Assembly (NCBI GenBank): GCA_012514835.1
Contig: JAAYZM010000243.1
Coordinates: 1 to 9,185 of the forward strand
Direction: 5' to 3'
DNA length: 9,185 nucleotides
DNA from: Actinomycetales bacterium
GTDB lineage: Bacteria > Actinomycetota > Actinomycetes > Actinomycetales > Cellulomonadaceae
This document shows positions 1 to 6,271 of the stretch, one piece after another. The notes under the pieces are model-generated. The model saw only the letters and a list, made by a program, of their open reading frames with translations. It did not search any database and was not told where the DNA came from. Both the position numbers and the translations under genes were made by a program. How positions within the stretch are numbered: the stretch's first letter is position 1; the number at the start of each line of letters is the position of its first letter.

Positions 1-1048
1 CACGCCGTTGGACAGCGGGCCGTAGATCTCGTAGGTGTGCGCCGTGACCCACGCGAGGTCGGCGGTGCACCAGTAGACGTCGTCGGGCTTGGAGTCCCAC
101 AGTGCCCAGTGCGTCCAGCTGGTCTGGGTGAGGTAGCCGCCCGCGGTGTGGACGAGGCCCTTGGGCCGGGCCGTGGTGCCGGACGTGTAGATGATGAACA
201 GCGGCGTCTCGGAGTCGAAGAACTCGGGCTCGTGGACGGGGGACGCGGCGCCGACGGCGTCGTGCCACCAGACGTCGCCCGGGAGTCCAGGGGATGTCCG
301 GTGTCTCGTCGCCCGTGCGGCGCACCACGAGCACGTGCTCGAGGTGGTCGAGGTCGCGTGCGGCGTCGTCGGCCGAGGCCTTGACCGCGAAGGCCTGCCC
401 CTTGCGGAACTGGCCGTCGGACGTGACGAGGAGCTTCGCGCCGGTGTCCTCGAGGCGGAACCGCACGGCCTCCGCGGAGAAGCCGCCGAACACGAGCGAG
501 TGGATGGCCCCGATCCGCGCGATCGCGAGCGTGACGATCACCGTCTCCGGGATCACGGGCAGGTACACGACCACGCGGTCGCCCTTGCCGATCCCGAGCG
601 CCGTGAGGGCGTTCGCCGCGCGCGACACTTCTTCGGCCAGCTGCGCGTACGTGATGACCTGCCGGTCCCCGCGCTCGCCCTCGAAGTACAGCGCGACCTT
701 CTCGCCGAGCCCCGCCGCGACGTGCCGGTCCACGCAGTTCACGGCCACGTTGAGCCGCCCGCCCACGAACCACTCAGCGCGCGGGACGGTCAGCTCGCCG
801 TCCTCGCCGCGCACCGCGGGCTCCCACACGTGATCGGTGTGCCACGGGGTGTGCCAGTCGAGGCGACGGGCCTTGTCCGCCCAGTACGCCACGGGGTCCG
901 CGGCGGCCAGCTCGTACTCCTCCGGGCCCACGTTCGCCTGCGCACAGAACTGGGCCGACGGCGGGTAGCGGCGCTCCTCGCTCAGCAGGGCGCGGATGGT
1001 TCCTGGGCCGGTGGTGCTGGTGGGATCGCTGGCTGCGTGCTCGGTCAC
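1..1048 (-). CDS. acs: Acetyl-CoA synthetase (acetate--CoA ligase), 5' part, frameshifted and cut by the window edge
   Basis: Activates acetate to acetyl-CoA via acetyl-AMP in the cytoplasm (ANL adenylate-forming superfamily). From a GTG at 1048 the first 257 codons read as a typical AcsA N-terminus: CVDRHVAAGLG near residue 110, GDRVVVYLPVIPE, and IGAIHSLVFGGFSAEAV. After WTPG the conserved sequence continues only in another frame, as DVWWHDAVG, then the AMP-binding P-loop IYTSGTTARPKG, then YWCTADLAWVTAHTYEIYGP up to position 1. About 350 of the usual 650 residues are inside the window; the C-terminal lysine domain is outside. No Shine-Dalgarno precedes the GTG, but TACCGT sits 6 nt upstream, suggesting a leaderless message. 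Family identity is certain. Whether the gene is truly broken or this is a base-calling error cannot be told from here. Confidence 0.9.
   Translation of the reverse strand, partial: MTEHAASDPTSTTGPGTIRALLSEERRYPPSAQFCAQANVGPEEYELAAADPVAYWADKARRLDWHTPWHTDHVWEPAVRGEDGELTVPRAEWFVGGRLNVAVNCVDRHVAAGLGEKVALYFEGERGDRQVITYAQLAEEVSRAANALTALGIGKGDRVVVYLPVIPETVIVTLAIARIGAIHSLVFGGFSAEAVRFRLEDTGAKLLVTSDGQFRKGQAFAVKASADDAARDLDHLEHVLVVRRTGDETPDIPWTPGRRLVARRRRRRVPRPRARVLRLRDAAVHHLHVRHHGPAQGPRPHRGRLPHPDQLDALGTVGLQARRRLLVHRRPRVGHGAHLRDLRPAVQRR
272..281 (-). other. Frameshift site inside acs
   Basis: The minus strand reads tgg act ccc ggg cga cgt, whereas acetyl-CoA synthetases carry G-R-D-(V/L)-W-W here. Restoring one GC dinucleotide (ggg cgc gac gtc tgg) gives the expected GRDVWW and joins the two conserved frames. 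The simplest reading is loss of 2 bp from a CGCG tract. Both flanking frames are otherwise intact and conserved, so the lesion is either recent or a sequencing error. Confidence 0.85.
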
Positions 1049-1054
1049 GCCGTC

Positions 1055-1060
1055 ACGGTA
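1055..1060 (-). promoter_or_regulatory. Candidate -10 hexamer TACCGT of a leaderless acs promoter
   Basis: TACCGT fits the actinobacterial TANNNT -10 consensus. It ends exactly 6 nt before the GTG start of acs, so the expected transcription start would fall on the start codon. There is no Shine-Dalgarno in the gap. The same hexamer with the same spacing occurs before upp in this window. Confidence 0.5.
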
Positions 1061-1072
1061 CGCACGGGTGCC

Positions 1073-1102
1073 CACTAGGCGAGACTCGCGCCTCACCTAG
1101 TG
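1073..1102. promoter_or_regulatory. Inverted repeat upstream of acs, candidate operator (or terminator of the GGDEF-like gene)
   Basis: Arms CACTAGGCGAG (1073-1083) and CTCACCTAGTG (1092-1102) match at 10 of 11 positions across an 8-nt loop; the one mismatch can form a G-U pair. The repeat covers the -35 region of the inferred acs promoter and lies 17 bp past the stop of the upstream gene. No T-tract follows it on either strand, which favours a protein-binding site. Both arms contain CTAG, a tetranucleotide usually scarce in bacterial genomes. Confidence 0.5.
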
Positions 1103-1118
1103 AGACGAGGGGGTGGGG

Positions 1119-2279
1119 TCAGTCCTCGGGGCTCGGTCGCGGCGTAGGCGGGTTGAGCGGCTCCGGGAAGAACGGCGGCAGGGGGGAGAACGGCGGCAGT
1201 ACCGCGTCGAACGGGGAGCCGGGCAGCAAGGGGGCGCGGCCGAGGTCCGACGACGCCGTGCCCGACGGCGAGCCGCCCGACGACGGCGATCCCGACGCCC
1301 CCGCGCGACCGCTCGACCTCCGGGACGTCAGCAGGGCGACGGCCTCGTGGTGCTCGGCGGGCATCGGCTCGATCCACAGGCGCGGCGGTGTGCGCAGCAC
1401 GTCTGCGACGCCCAGCTCTTCACCCTGGACGTCGATCTGGCGACTGAGCCGCGCCACGGCATCGGCCACGGCAGGCCCGGCGGGGTGCAGGACGGCGAAC
1501 ACACCGCCCCCGAGGCTCGCGGAGGGGTGCCCGACGCCGAACGCCACGTCGATCGCGTGCCCCACGGCGGCCGAGCGTGCGAGCCGGTTCCACGGCGCCA
1601 CACCGTCCCGCGCGACGTCCACGAGGATCAGGCAGAGGTCCTGGTCAGGAGTGCCTCCCCGCCGTCGGACGGCCGTGAACTCCTCGGTGAGGCGCACGGA
1701 CAGGTACTCGGCCGTGGGCAGCCCGGACTCGGGGTCAAGGCACGTGCCCGGCACGAGCGGCGAGCCGGCCGGGGAGGCCCAACCCTCGCACAGCGCCCGG
1801 ATCGCATCGAGCGGCGGCGCGCCAGCCTCGACGATCCGGTACAGGCACGCGAGGTCGTCGATCGTCTCGCCCATGCCCACGCCGTGCTCGGCCCGCGCGA
1901 CCCCGAGCGCCTCGACGGCGTCGAGCACACCCTGGTCCAGCGTCACGGCCTCGACCACGGCGTCCACCGCGGGGTGGAACCAGTCGCTTGAGCGCAACCA
2001 GACGGTGCGCAGGCTCTGCTCCCTCCACCGCTCGCGCACGAGCAGCAGGGCAGGGTCAGTCGCCTCGAGCCTTGTCACACCGATGAGAGGGCCGGACCCT
2101 TCCCCGATGACGCGTTCGAGCGGGTGAAGAATGAGCGGCAGTTCCCCCAGGGCCGGACTCGTGGGAACCTGTGGATGAGAACGCTCATTCCGGGCGCTGC
2201 GGCGGCCGGGAGAGGAGAGGTGCGCCGTGTCGAGCGATGCAGGGCTCTGGGGATCCGTCTCCAGCGACGCCGAGCTCAT
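1119..2279 (-). CDS. Protein with a degenerate GGDEF-like domain
   Basis: Residue numbers here are from a TTG at 2303. A helical region at about 105-180 is followed by a stretch with the outline of a GGDEF domain: DPESGLPTAEYL at 190 (compare DxLTGLPNRxxF), the strand DLCLILVDV at 222-230, and SLGGGVFAVL at 263-272 where active diguanylate cyclases have GGDEFAVL. The signature is GGGVF, so the catalytic acidic residues are absent. A cyclase activity is unlikely; a binding or scaffold role is inference. The tail from about 328 is low-complexity Ser/Gly then Pro-rich. The start is uncertain. ATG 2279 and TTG 2303 both overlap the first codons of the divergent sigma gene, and neither has a Shine-Dalgarno. 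GTG 2078 would avoid the overlap. Third-position GC falls in about 2160-2200, which argues for a start downstream of 2160. Confidence 0.6.
   Translation of the reverse strand: MSSASLETDPQSPASLDTAHLSSPGRRSARNERSHPQVPTSPALGELPLILHPLERVIGEGSGPLIGVTRLEATDPALLLVRERWREQSLRTVWLRSSDWFHPAVDAVVEAVTLDQGVLDAVEALGVARAEHGVGMGETIDDLACLYRIVEAGAPPLDAIRALCEGWASPAGSPLVPGTCLDPESGLPTAEYLSVRLTEEFTAVRRRGGTPDQDLCLILVDVARDGVAPWNRLARSAAVGHAIDVAFGVGHPSASLGGGVFAVLHPAGPAVADAVARLSRQIDVQGEELGVADVLRTPPRLWIEPMPAEHHEAVALLTSRRSSGRAGASGSPSSGGSPSGTASSDLGRAPLLPGSPFDAVLPPFSPLPPFFPEPLNPPTPRPSPED
2164..2189 (+). promoter_or_regulatory. Possible ECF-type promoter of the sigma gene
   Basis: GGAAC at 2164-2168 matches the usual ECF -35 core. 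A small inverted repeat ATGAG-aacg-CTCAT follows at 2176-2189. No convincing GTT or CGTC -10 is seen at the proper spacing, so autoregulation is only a suggestion. Confidence 0.2.
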
Positions 2280-5073
2280 CGCTGCCGTGCGCTCGGGAGA
2301 CAACGGCGCGTTCGCCCAGCTCTACGAACGTCACGCCACCGCAGCTCAGGGGGTCGCCCGCCAGTACGCGCGCTCGCAGTCCGACGCTGAGGACATCACC
2401 TCCGACGCGTTCGCGAAGGTGTTCGCCGTCATCCAGGGCGGCGGCGGCCCCGACGAGGCGTTCCGCGCCTACCTGTTCACCGTGGTGCGCCGCCTCGCGT
2501 ACGCGACCGCGCAGGGCGCCCAGCGCGTGCAGCCCACGGACGACGTCGCGACCTTCGAGTCCGCGTACGGTCCCGCCGGCTCCGTCGAGGAGCCCGCGCT
2601 CGAGGGCTTCGAGCGCTCCGTCGTGGCCCGCGCCTACAACTCCCTGCCCGAACGCTGGCAGGCCGTGCTCTGGTACACCGAGGTCGAAGGGCTCACGGCC
2701 GCGCAGATCGGCCCGCTGCTCGGCATCTCCGCGAACGGCGTGGCCGCGCTCAGCGACCGGGCTCGTGAAGGGCTGCGCGAGGCCTACCTGCAGAGCCACC
2801 TCGCCGCCCCGCCCACCGACAGGTGCGAGGGCGTGTCCGGCAAGCTCGGTGCGTACGTGCGCGGCGGGCTGTCCGCGCGCGACAAGGCCACCGTCGACGC
2901 TCACCTCGAGGGCTGCACCGGCTGCCAGGCCCTCGTGCTCGAGCTCGGGGACGTCAACCACGGCATGCGCGCGATCGTTGCGCCGCTCGTGCTCGGCCTC
3001 GCCGGGGTCGGGGCGCTCACGGGCCTGGGAATCGGTGGGCTCGGGTTCGGCGGGGCGCTCGCGGGAGCAGGTGCCGGTGCGGGGTCGGGTGCGGGGGCGG
3101 CAGTCTCCGGTCCGGACGGGATCCCGGACGCGGGGCCGACGGCGGACGGTGGCGCCCAGGGCGCGCCCGGTGACGGCGGCGCCTCGGGGGCTGCTGGCGG
3201 TGCGGGTGGCGCTGGCGGTGCTGGAGGGGCCGGTGCCGCCGCGGGATCGGGCGGCGTGGCTGCGTCTGGCGGTGCGCTCGCGGGGTTGCTGGCGTCCGCC
3301 CCGGTGGGCGTGGTGATCGTGGCGGCCGCGGTGGCCCTCGGCGTGGTGGGTGTCTCGGTGGCCGCGGGGCTCGGGGCGTTCCGCGGGGCCGGCGACCCGG
3401 CCGCTGTCGCGACCCCCATCGCTGCCGGGACCGAGGAGCCCGGCGAGCGCGCGGCTGGCCCGACGCCCGACACGACCCCCACTCCCGAGCCGACCGCGGA
3501 ACCGACGGCCGACGAGACCGACCCCGCTCCCGATGACCAGACCGACCCGCCGGTCACCGTCGACGACCCGCGCGACGACGAGCCCGACGTCGGGGACGAT
3601 GACGAGCCTGGTGACGACGATGAGCGCGGCGACGACGACGAGCCGGGTGACGACGATGGGCGCGGTGACGACGATGAGCCGGGTGACGACGACGACAACC
3701 CCGGCGATGGCGATGAGCCTGGCGACGAGGACGAGCCGGGCGATGAGGACGACGGCGACGGCGACGAGGACCCGGCCGACCCTGGAACGCCCGACCTGCG
3801 CTTCGTGGGCGGTCAGGGCGACCCGGTCCGGCTCCAGCACGGCTCACCCAGCACGATCGACCTGAGCATCACCAACGGCGGCACCGGGACGGTCACGGAC
3901 CTCGCGGCCCAGATCACGCTGCCCTCGGGTGTCTCGGTGGTGGCCGAGCTCGCCGGCGCGGCGAACCTCACGCCCGCGTTCCAGGTCACGGCGGCCGGGC
4001 TGATCGGCCCCGCGGGTACCGGGGCGAGCGCGTGCCATCCGGGTTGCACGCTCGGGGAGCTTGGACCCGGCCAGACGGCCGAGCTGACCCTCGAGGTGAC
4101 GGTCGACGAATGGGCGGAGCCTGCGGACGCGGTGATCAGGCTCGCACTGACCGGCACGGGGATGCCCGACGTCTCATTGAACTACCCGGTGACCGTCGAG
4201 GCATCCCCTGCGCGGCTCGTGACGAGCATCTCGCCGTCGGACATCGAGCTGGACCGCACGGGACCCCCCACCCCTCTCGACTTCGTGGTCGAGAACTGGG
4301 GGCGCACGGCGGCGGAGGATCTCGTGGCGCAGGTGACGCTGCCCGACGGCGTCGAGTGGGCGTCCGACGCGCGCACGGAGCGCAGCGACTGGGTGTGCAT
4401 CGACGTGCGTGACCTCACGGCCGACTCGGTGGTGCAGGCACCCGACGTGGAGTGCACGCTCGGACCGCTCGACGGACTCCGGGGTGAAGGCGCGGACGGC
4501 ATGCCGAGCAGCTCACGGCTCACCCTGCCGGTCACGGCTGGCCCGGGCTTCGAGTCGGGGGCCGTCGTCGTCGGCGTCTCTGCGGCCGCACCCGTGGCGA
4601 GCGTCGAGACCAAGGCGACCCTCGTGGGTGTCGGCGAGGTCGAGCCCGAGCTCGCGCTCGACCCGGCCGCCGTCGTCACGGTGACCCGACTCACGGCCGA
4701 GAACCAGGGCAACGACATGGTGGCCCTGGTGGCCGTGGCGCTCACGGCGACCGCGCCGACGGGCACGGAGGCCGTGCTCTACGTGAACCTGCCAGCGGGG
4801 CTGAGCTTCGAGACGATCCTGCCTTCCACCGCGGCGCCGAACGACCCGCTGTGCCGGGCCGCCGACCCGGGCGAGGCGGACGGGGCGTGCGCCGTGACCC
4901 TCGTGCTGTACGCCGGGACGGCGTCCTTCCTGGTGCGCGGCCGGAACGATGTGATCGTCGCGTGGCAGCGCGAAGGACTGCCCGAGACGTTGCTGCGGCT
5001 CGGCGTGGGCGACCACGTCGAGCCCGTGACGGGGTTGCTCCAGGCGTCCGTGGGCGCCGCGGCGGACCTCTAG
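2227..5073 (+). CDS. Membrane-anchored ECF sigma factor fused to zinc-finger anti-sigma domain and large sensor region
   Basis: A single 948-residue polypeptide. The GTG at 2227 is chosen because AGAGGAGAGG ends 6 nt before it. Sigma region 2 lies at about 14-97 (DAELIAAVRSGDNGAF, LYERH, DAEDITSDAF, YLFTVVRR). Sigma region 4 lies at 131-190 (LPERWQAVLWYTEVEGLT, then the LLGISANGVAAL helix-turn-helix). A zf-HC2 anti-sigma domain follows: C200, then H226-x3-C230-x2-C233. Hydrophobic stretches at 249-280 and 354-383 flank a Gly/Ala linker. Next are a Pro/Thr spacer (411-440), an Asp-rich repeat (456-516) and three DUF11-like beta modules (about 523-658, 663-803, 808-945), each with one cysteine pair. 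ECF sigma factors direct RNA polymerase and zinc-finger partners hold them inactive; here both are in one chain with an apparent outer sensor. It resembles actinobacterial ECF groups with membrane C-terminal extensions (ECF52-like; group not verified). The signal and regulon are unknown. Confidence 0.9.
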   Translation: MSSDAGLWGSVSSDAELIAAVRSGDNGAFAQLYERHATAAQGVARQYARSQSDAEDITSDAFAKVFAVIQGGGGPDEAFRAYLFTVVRRLAYATAQGAQRVQPTDDVATFESAYGPAGSVEEPALEGFERSVVARAYNSLPERWQAVLWYTEVEGLTAAQIGPLLGISANGVAALSDRAREGLREAYLQSHLAAPPTDRCEGVSGKLGAYVRGGLSARDKATVDAHLEGCTGCQALVLELGDVNHGMRAIVAPLVLGLAGVGALTGLGIGGLGFGGALAGAGAGAGSGAGAAVSGPDGIPDAGPTADGGAQGAPGDGGASGAAGGAGGAGGAGGAGAAAGSGGVAASGGALAGLLASAPVGVVIVAAAVALGVVGVSVAAGLGAFRGAGDPAAVATPIAAGTEEPGERAAGPTPDTTPTPEPTAEPTADETDPAPDDQTDPPVTVDDPRDDEPDVGDDDEPGDDDERGDDDEPGDDDGRGDDDEPGDDDDNPGDGDEPGDEDEPGDEDDGDGDEDPADPGTPDLRFVGGQGDPVRLQHGSPSTIDLSITNGGTGTVTDLAAQITLPSGVSVVAELAGAANLTPAFQVTAAGLIGPAGTGASACHPGCTLGELGPGQTAELTLEVTVDEWAEPADAVIRLALTGTGMPDVSLNYPVTVEASPARLVTSISPSDIELDRTGPPTPLDFVVENWGRTAAEDLVAQVTLPDGVEWASDARTERSDWVCIDVRDLTADSVVQAPDVECTLGPLDGLRGEGADGMPSSSRLTLPVTAGPGFESGAVVVGVSAAAPVASVETKATLVGVGEVEPELALDPAAVVTVTRLTAENQGNDMVALVAVALTATAPTGTEAVLYVNLPAGLSFETILPSTAAPNDPLCRAADPGEADGACAVTLVLYAGTASFLVRGRNDVIVAWQREGLPETLLRLGVGDHVEPVTGLLQASVGAAADL
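3592..3774 (+). repeat. Asp-rich hexapeptide-coding repeat
   Basis: Degenerate 18-bp units encode GDDDEP, GDDDER and GDDDGR, alternating in the first part so that the period is about 36 bp, then drift to GDGDEP and GDEDEP. They lie at residues 456-516 of the sigma fusion protein. The codons mix gac and gat, so the array has diverged. Such acidic stretches can be flexible spacers or bind divalent cations; which applies is not shown. Confidence 0.85.
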
Positions 5074-5705
5074 ACGATCCCGTACAGCCGGTCGCCCGCG
5101 TCCCCGAGGCCGGGCACGATGTACGCCTTCTCGTCGAGGCGCTCGTCCACGGCGGCCACCACCACGGTGACGTCCGCGCGGTGACCCACGGTGTTCTCGA
5201 CGGCGCGCAGGCCCTCGGGCGCGGCGAGCAGGCACACGGCCGTGACGTCGCGTGCGCCCTTCTCGAGCAGGTACTCGATCGCGGCGACGAGCGTGCCGCC
5301 GGTCGCGAGCATGGGGTCCAGGAGGAAGCACTGGCGGCCCGTGAGGTCGTCAGGCAGACGGTTGGCGTACGTGACGGCCTCGAGGGTCTCCTCGTCGCGG
5401 AGCATCCCGAGGAAACCGACCTCCGCCGTGGGCAGCAGGCGCGTCATGCCCTCGAGCATGCCGAGGCCCGCGCGCAGGATCGGCACCACGATGGGGCGTG
5501 GGTGCGCGAAGTGCGTGCCGATCGTGGTGGCCACGGGGGTCTCGACCTCGTACGGCTCGGTCGCGACGTCACGGGTCGCCTCGTAGGCGAGGAGCGTGAC
5601 GAGCTCGTCCACGAGCTGCCGGAAGGTGGGGGACTGGGTGTTCTTGTCCCGAAGGACGGTGAGCTTGTGGGCGACGAGCGGGTGGTCCACGACGTGTACG
5701 CGCAT
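5070..5705 (-). CDS. upp: Uracil phosphoribosyltransferase
   Basis: Salvages uracil: uracil + PRPP gives UMP + PPi, in the cytoplasm. At 211 residues it has the usual family length. Visible are ILRAGLGML at 76-84, the PRPP-binding loop LDPMLATGGT at 129-138, AAPEGL at 161-166, and the C-terminal uracil-binding region ending in PGLGDAGDRLYGIV. Its TAG stop overlaps the TAG of the convergent sigma gene in one CTAG. It is divergent from tadA, with 40 bp between the starts. TACCGT lies 6 nt before the ATG with no Shine-Dalgarno, so a leaderless transcript is likely. I see no defect in it. Confidence 0.97.
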   Translation of the reverse strand: MRVHVVDHPLVAHKLTVLRDKNTQSPTFRQLVDELVTLLAYEATRDVATEPYEVETPVATTIGTHFAHPRPIVVPILRAGLGMLEGMTRLLPTAEVGFLGMLRDEETLEAVTYANRLPDDLTGRQCFLLDPMLATGGTLVAAIEYLLEKGARDVTAVCLLAAPEGLRAVENTVGHRADVTVVVAAVDERLDEKAYIVPGLGDAGDRLYGIV

Positions 5706-5745
5706 GCGCTCACGGTACCCGCGCGGAACGGGTCATGATGGGGCC
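5706..5745. promoter_or_regulatory. Compact divergent promoter region between upp and tadA
   Basis: On the minus strand TACCGT (5712-5717) ends 6 nt before the upp ATG. On the plus strand CATGAT (5734-5739), near TANNNT, ends 6 nt before the tadA ATG. The hexamers are 16 bp apart, so each occupies about where the other promoter's -35 would be. Both genes would be leaderless, and the two promoters would compete for polymerase. The upp element is the stronger match. Confidence 0.45.
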
Positions 5746-6243
5746 ATGAGCCCGCACCTCGACGCCAGGTCCGGTCCCGGGACCGACGCCGACGCGATGC
5801 GGCTCGCCCTCGAGCATGCCCGAAGGGCCCTCGGCACAGGGGACGTGCCGGTGGGCGCCGTCGTGCTCGGGCCGGACGGGGCCGTCGTCGGGCACGGGTG
5901 GAACGCGCGGGAGGCGGAAGGTGACCCGACCGCTCACGCCGAGGTCCTCGCCCTGCGGGAGGCTGCCGCGGCCCTGGGCCGCTGGCGGTTGGACGACTGC
6001 ACGCTCGTGGTCACGCTCGAGCCGTGCCTGATGTGCGCGGGGGCGATCGTGCTGGCCCGGACGGCCCGGGTGGTGTTCGGGGCGTGGGATGACAAGGCCG
6101 GCGCGAGCGGTTCGCAGTGGGACGTGCTGCGGGACCGGCGCGTGAACCACCGGCCCGAGGTGGTGGGCGGTGTGCTCGAGGAGGAGTGCGCGGCGGTGCT
6201 GCGGGAGTTCTTCGCGGGGCACAGAACGCCCGAACCGGGGTAA
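5746..6243 (+). CDS. tadA: tRNA-specific adenosine deaminase (adenosine-34 deaminase)
   Basis: Deaminates adenosine 34 to inosine in the anticodon of tRNA-Arg(ACG), needed to read CGN arginine codons. The 165 residues carry the cytidine/deoxycytidylate deaminase zinc site: H64-A-E66 (proton shuttle) and P92-x-x form EPCLMCAGAI, with the zinc cysteines at 94 and 97. The N-terminal part AMRLALEHARRAL and VPVGAVV is typical. The ATG at 5746 is chosen because the ORF's further upstream codons run into upp, and because of the promoter hexamer 6 nt before it. A nucleoside or guanine deaminase relative is possible but less likely given the motif and the location beside upp, a common actinobacterial arrangement. 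Confidence 0.9.
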   Translation: MSPHLDARSGPGTDADAMRLALEHARRALGTGDVPVGAVVLGPDGAVVGHGWNAREAEGDPTAHAEVLALREAAAALGRWRLDDCTLVVTLEPCLMCAGAIVLARTARVVFGAWDDKAGASGSQWDVLRDRRVNHRPEVVGGVLEEECAAVLREFFAGHRTPEPG

Positions 6244-6246
6244 GTT
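6241..6246 (+). promoter_or_regulatory. Possible -10 hexamer TAAGTT of the GH26 gene
   Basis: TAAGTT fits TANNNT and includes the stop codon of tadA. A start of transcription near 6253 would give a leader of about 30 nt carrying the Shine-Dalgarno. No -35 element is evident. Confidence 0.25.
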
Positions 6247-6271
6247 AGGACATCGAAGAAACCGTCTGGAC

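Noticed and set aside
191..1078. Long plus-strand open frame of 295 codons
   Set aside because: It is antisense to the conserved acetyl-CoA synthetase sequence and has no recognisable protein features.
2201..2300. Out-of-frame ATG near 2190 on the minus strand as start of the GGDEF-like gene
   Set aside because: That frame meets a TGA after about 37 codons and would need a frameshift to reach the conserved part.
3592..3774. CRISPR-like regular repeat
   Set aside because: The units are short, degenerate and in frame with a coding sequence, with no unique spacers.
2185..3840. Minus-strand open frame of 551 codons, with a hydrophobic run of VVTRLIVVT type
   Set aside because: It is the reverse of the sigma fusion gene; the apparent membrane repeat is only the complement of the Asp-rich repeat.
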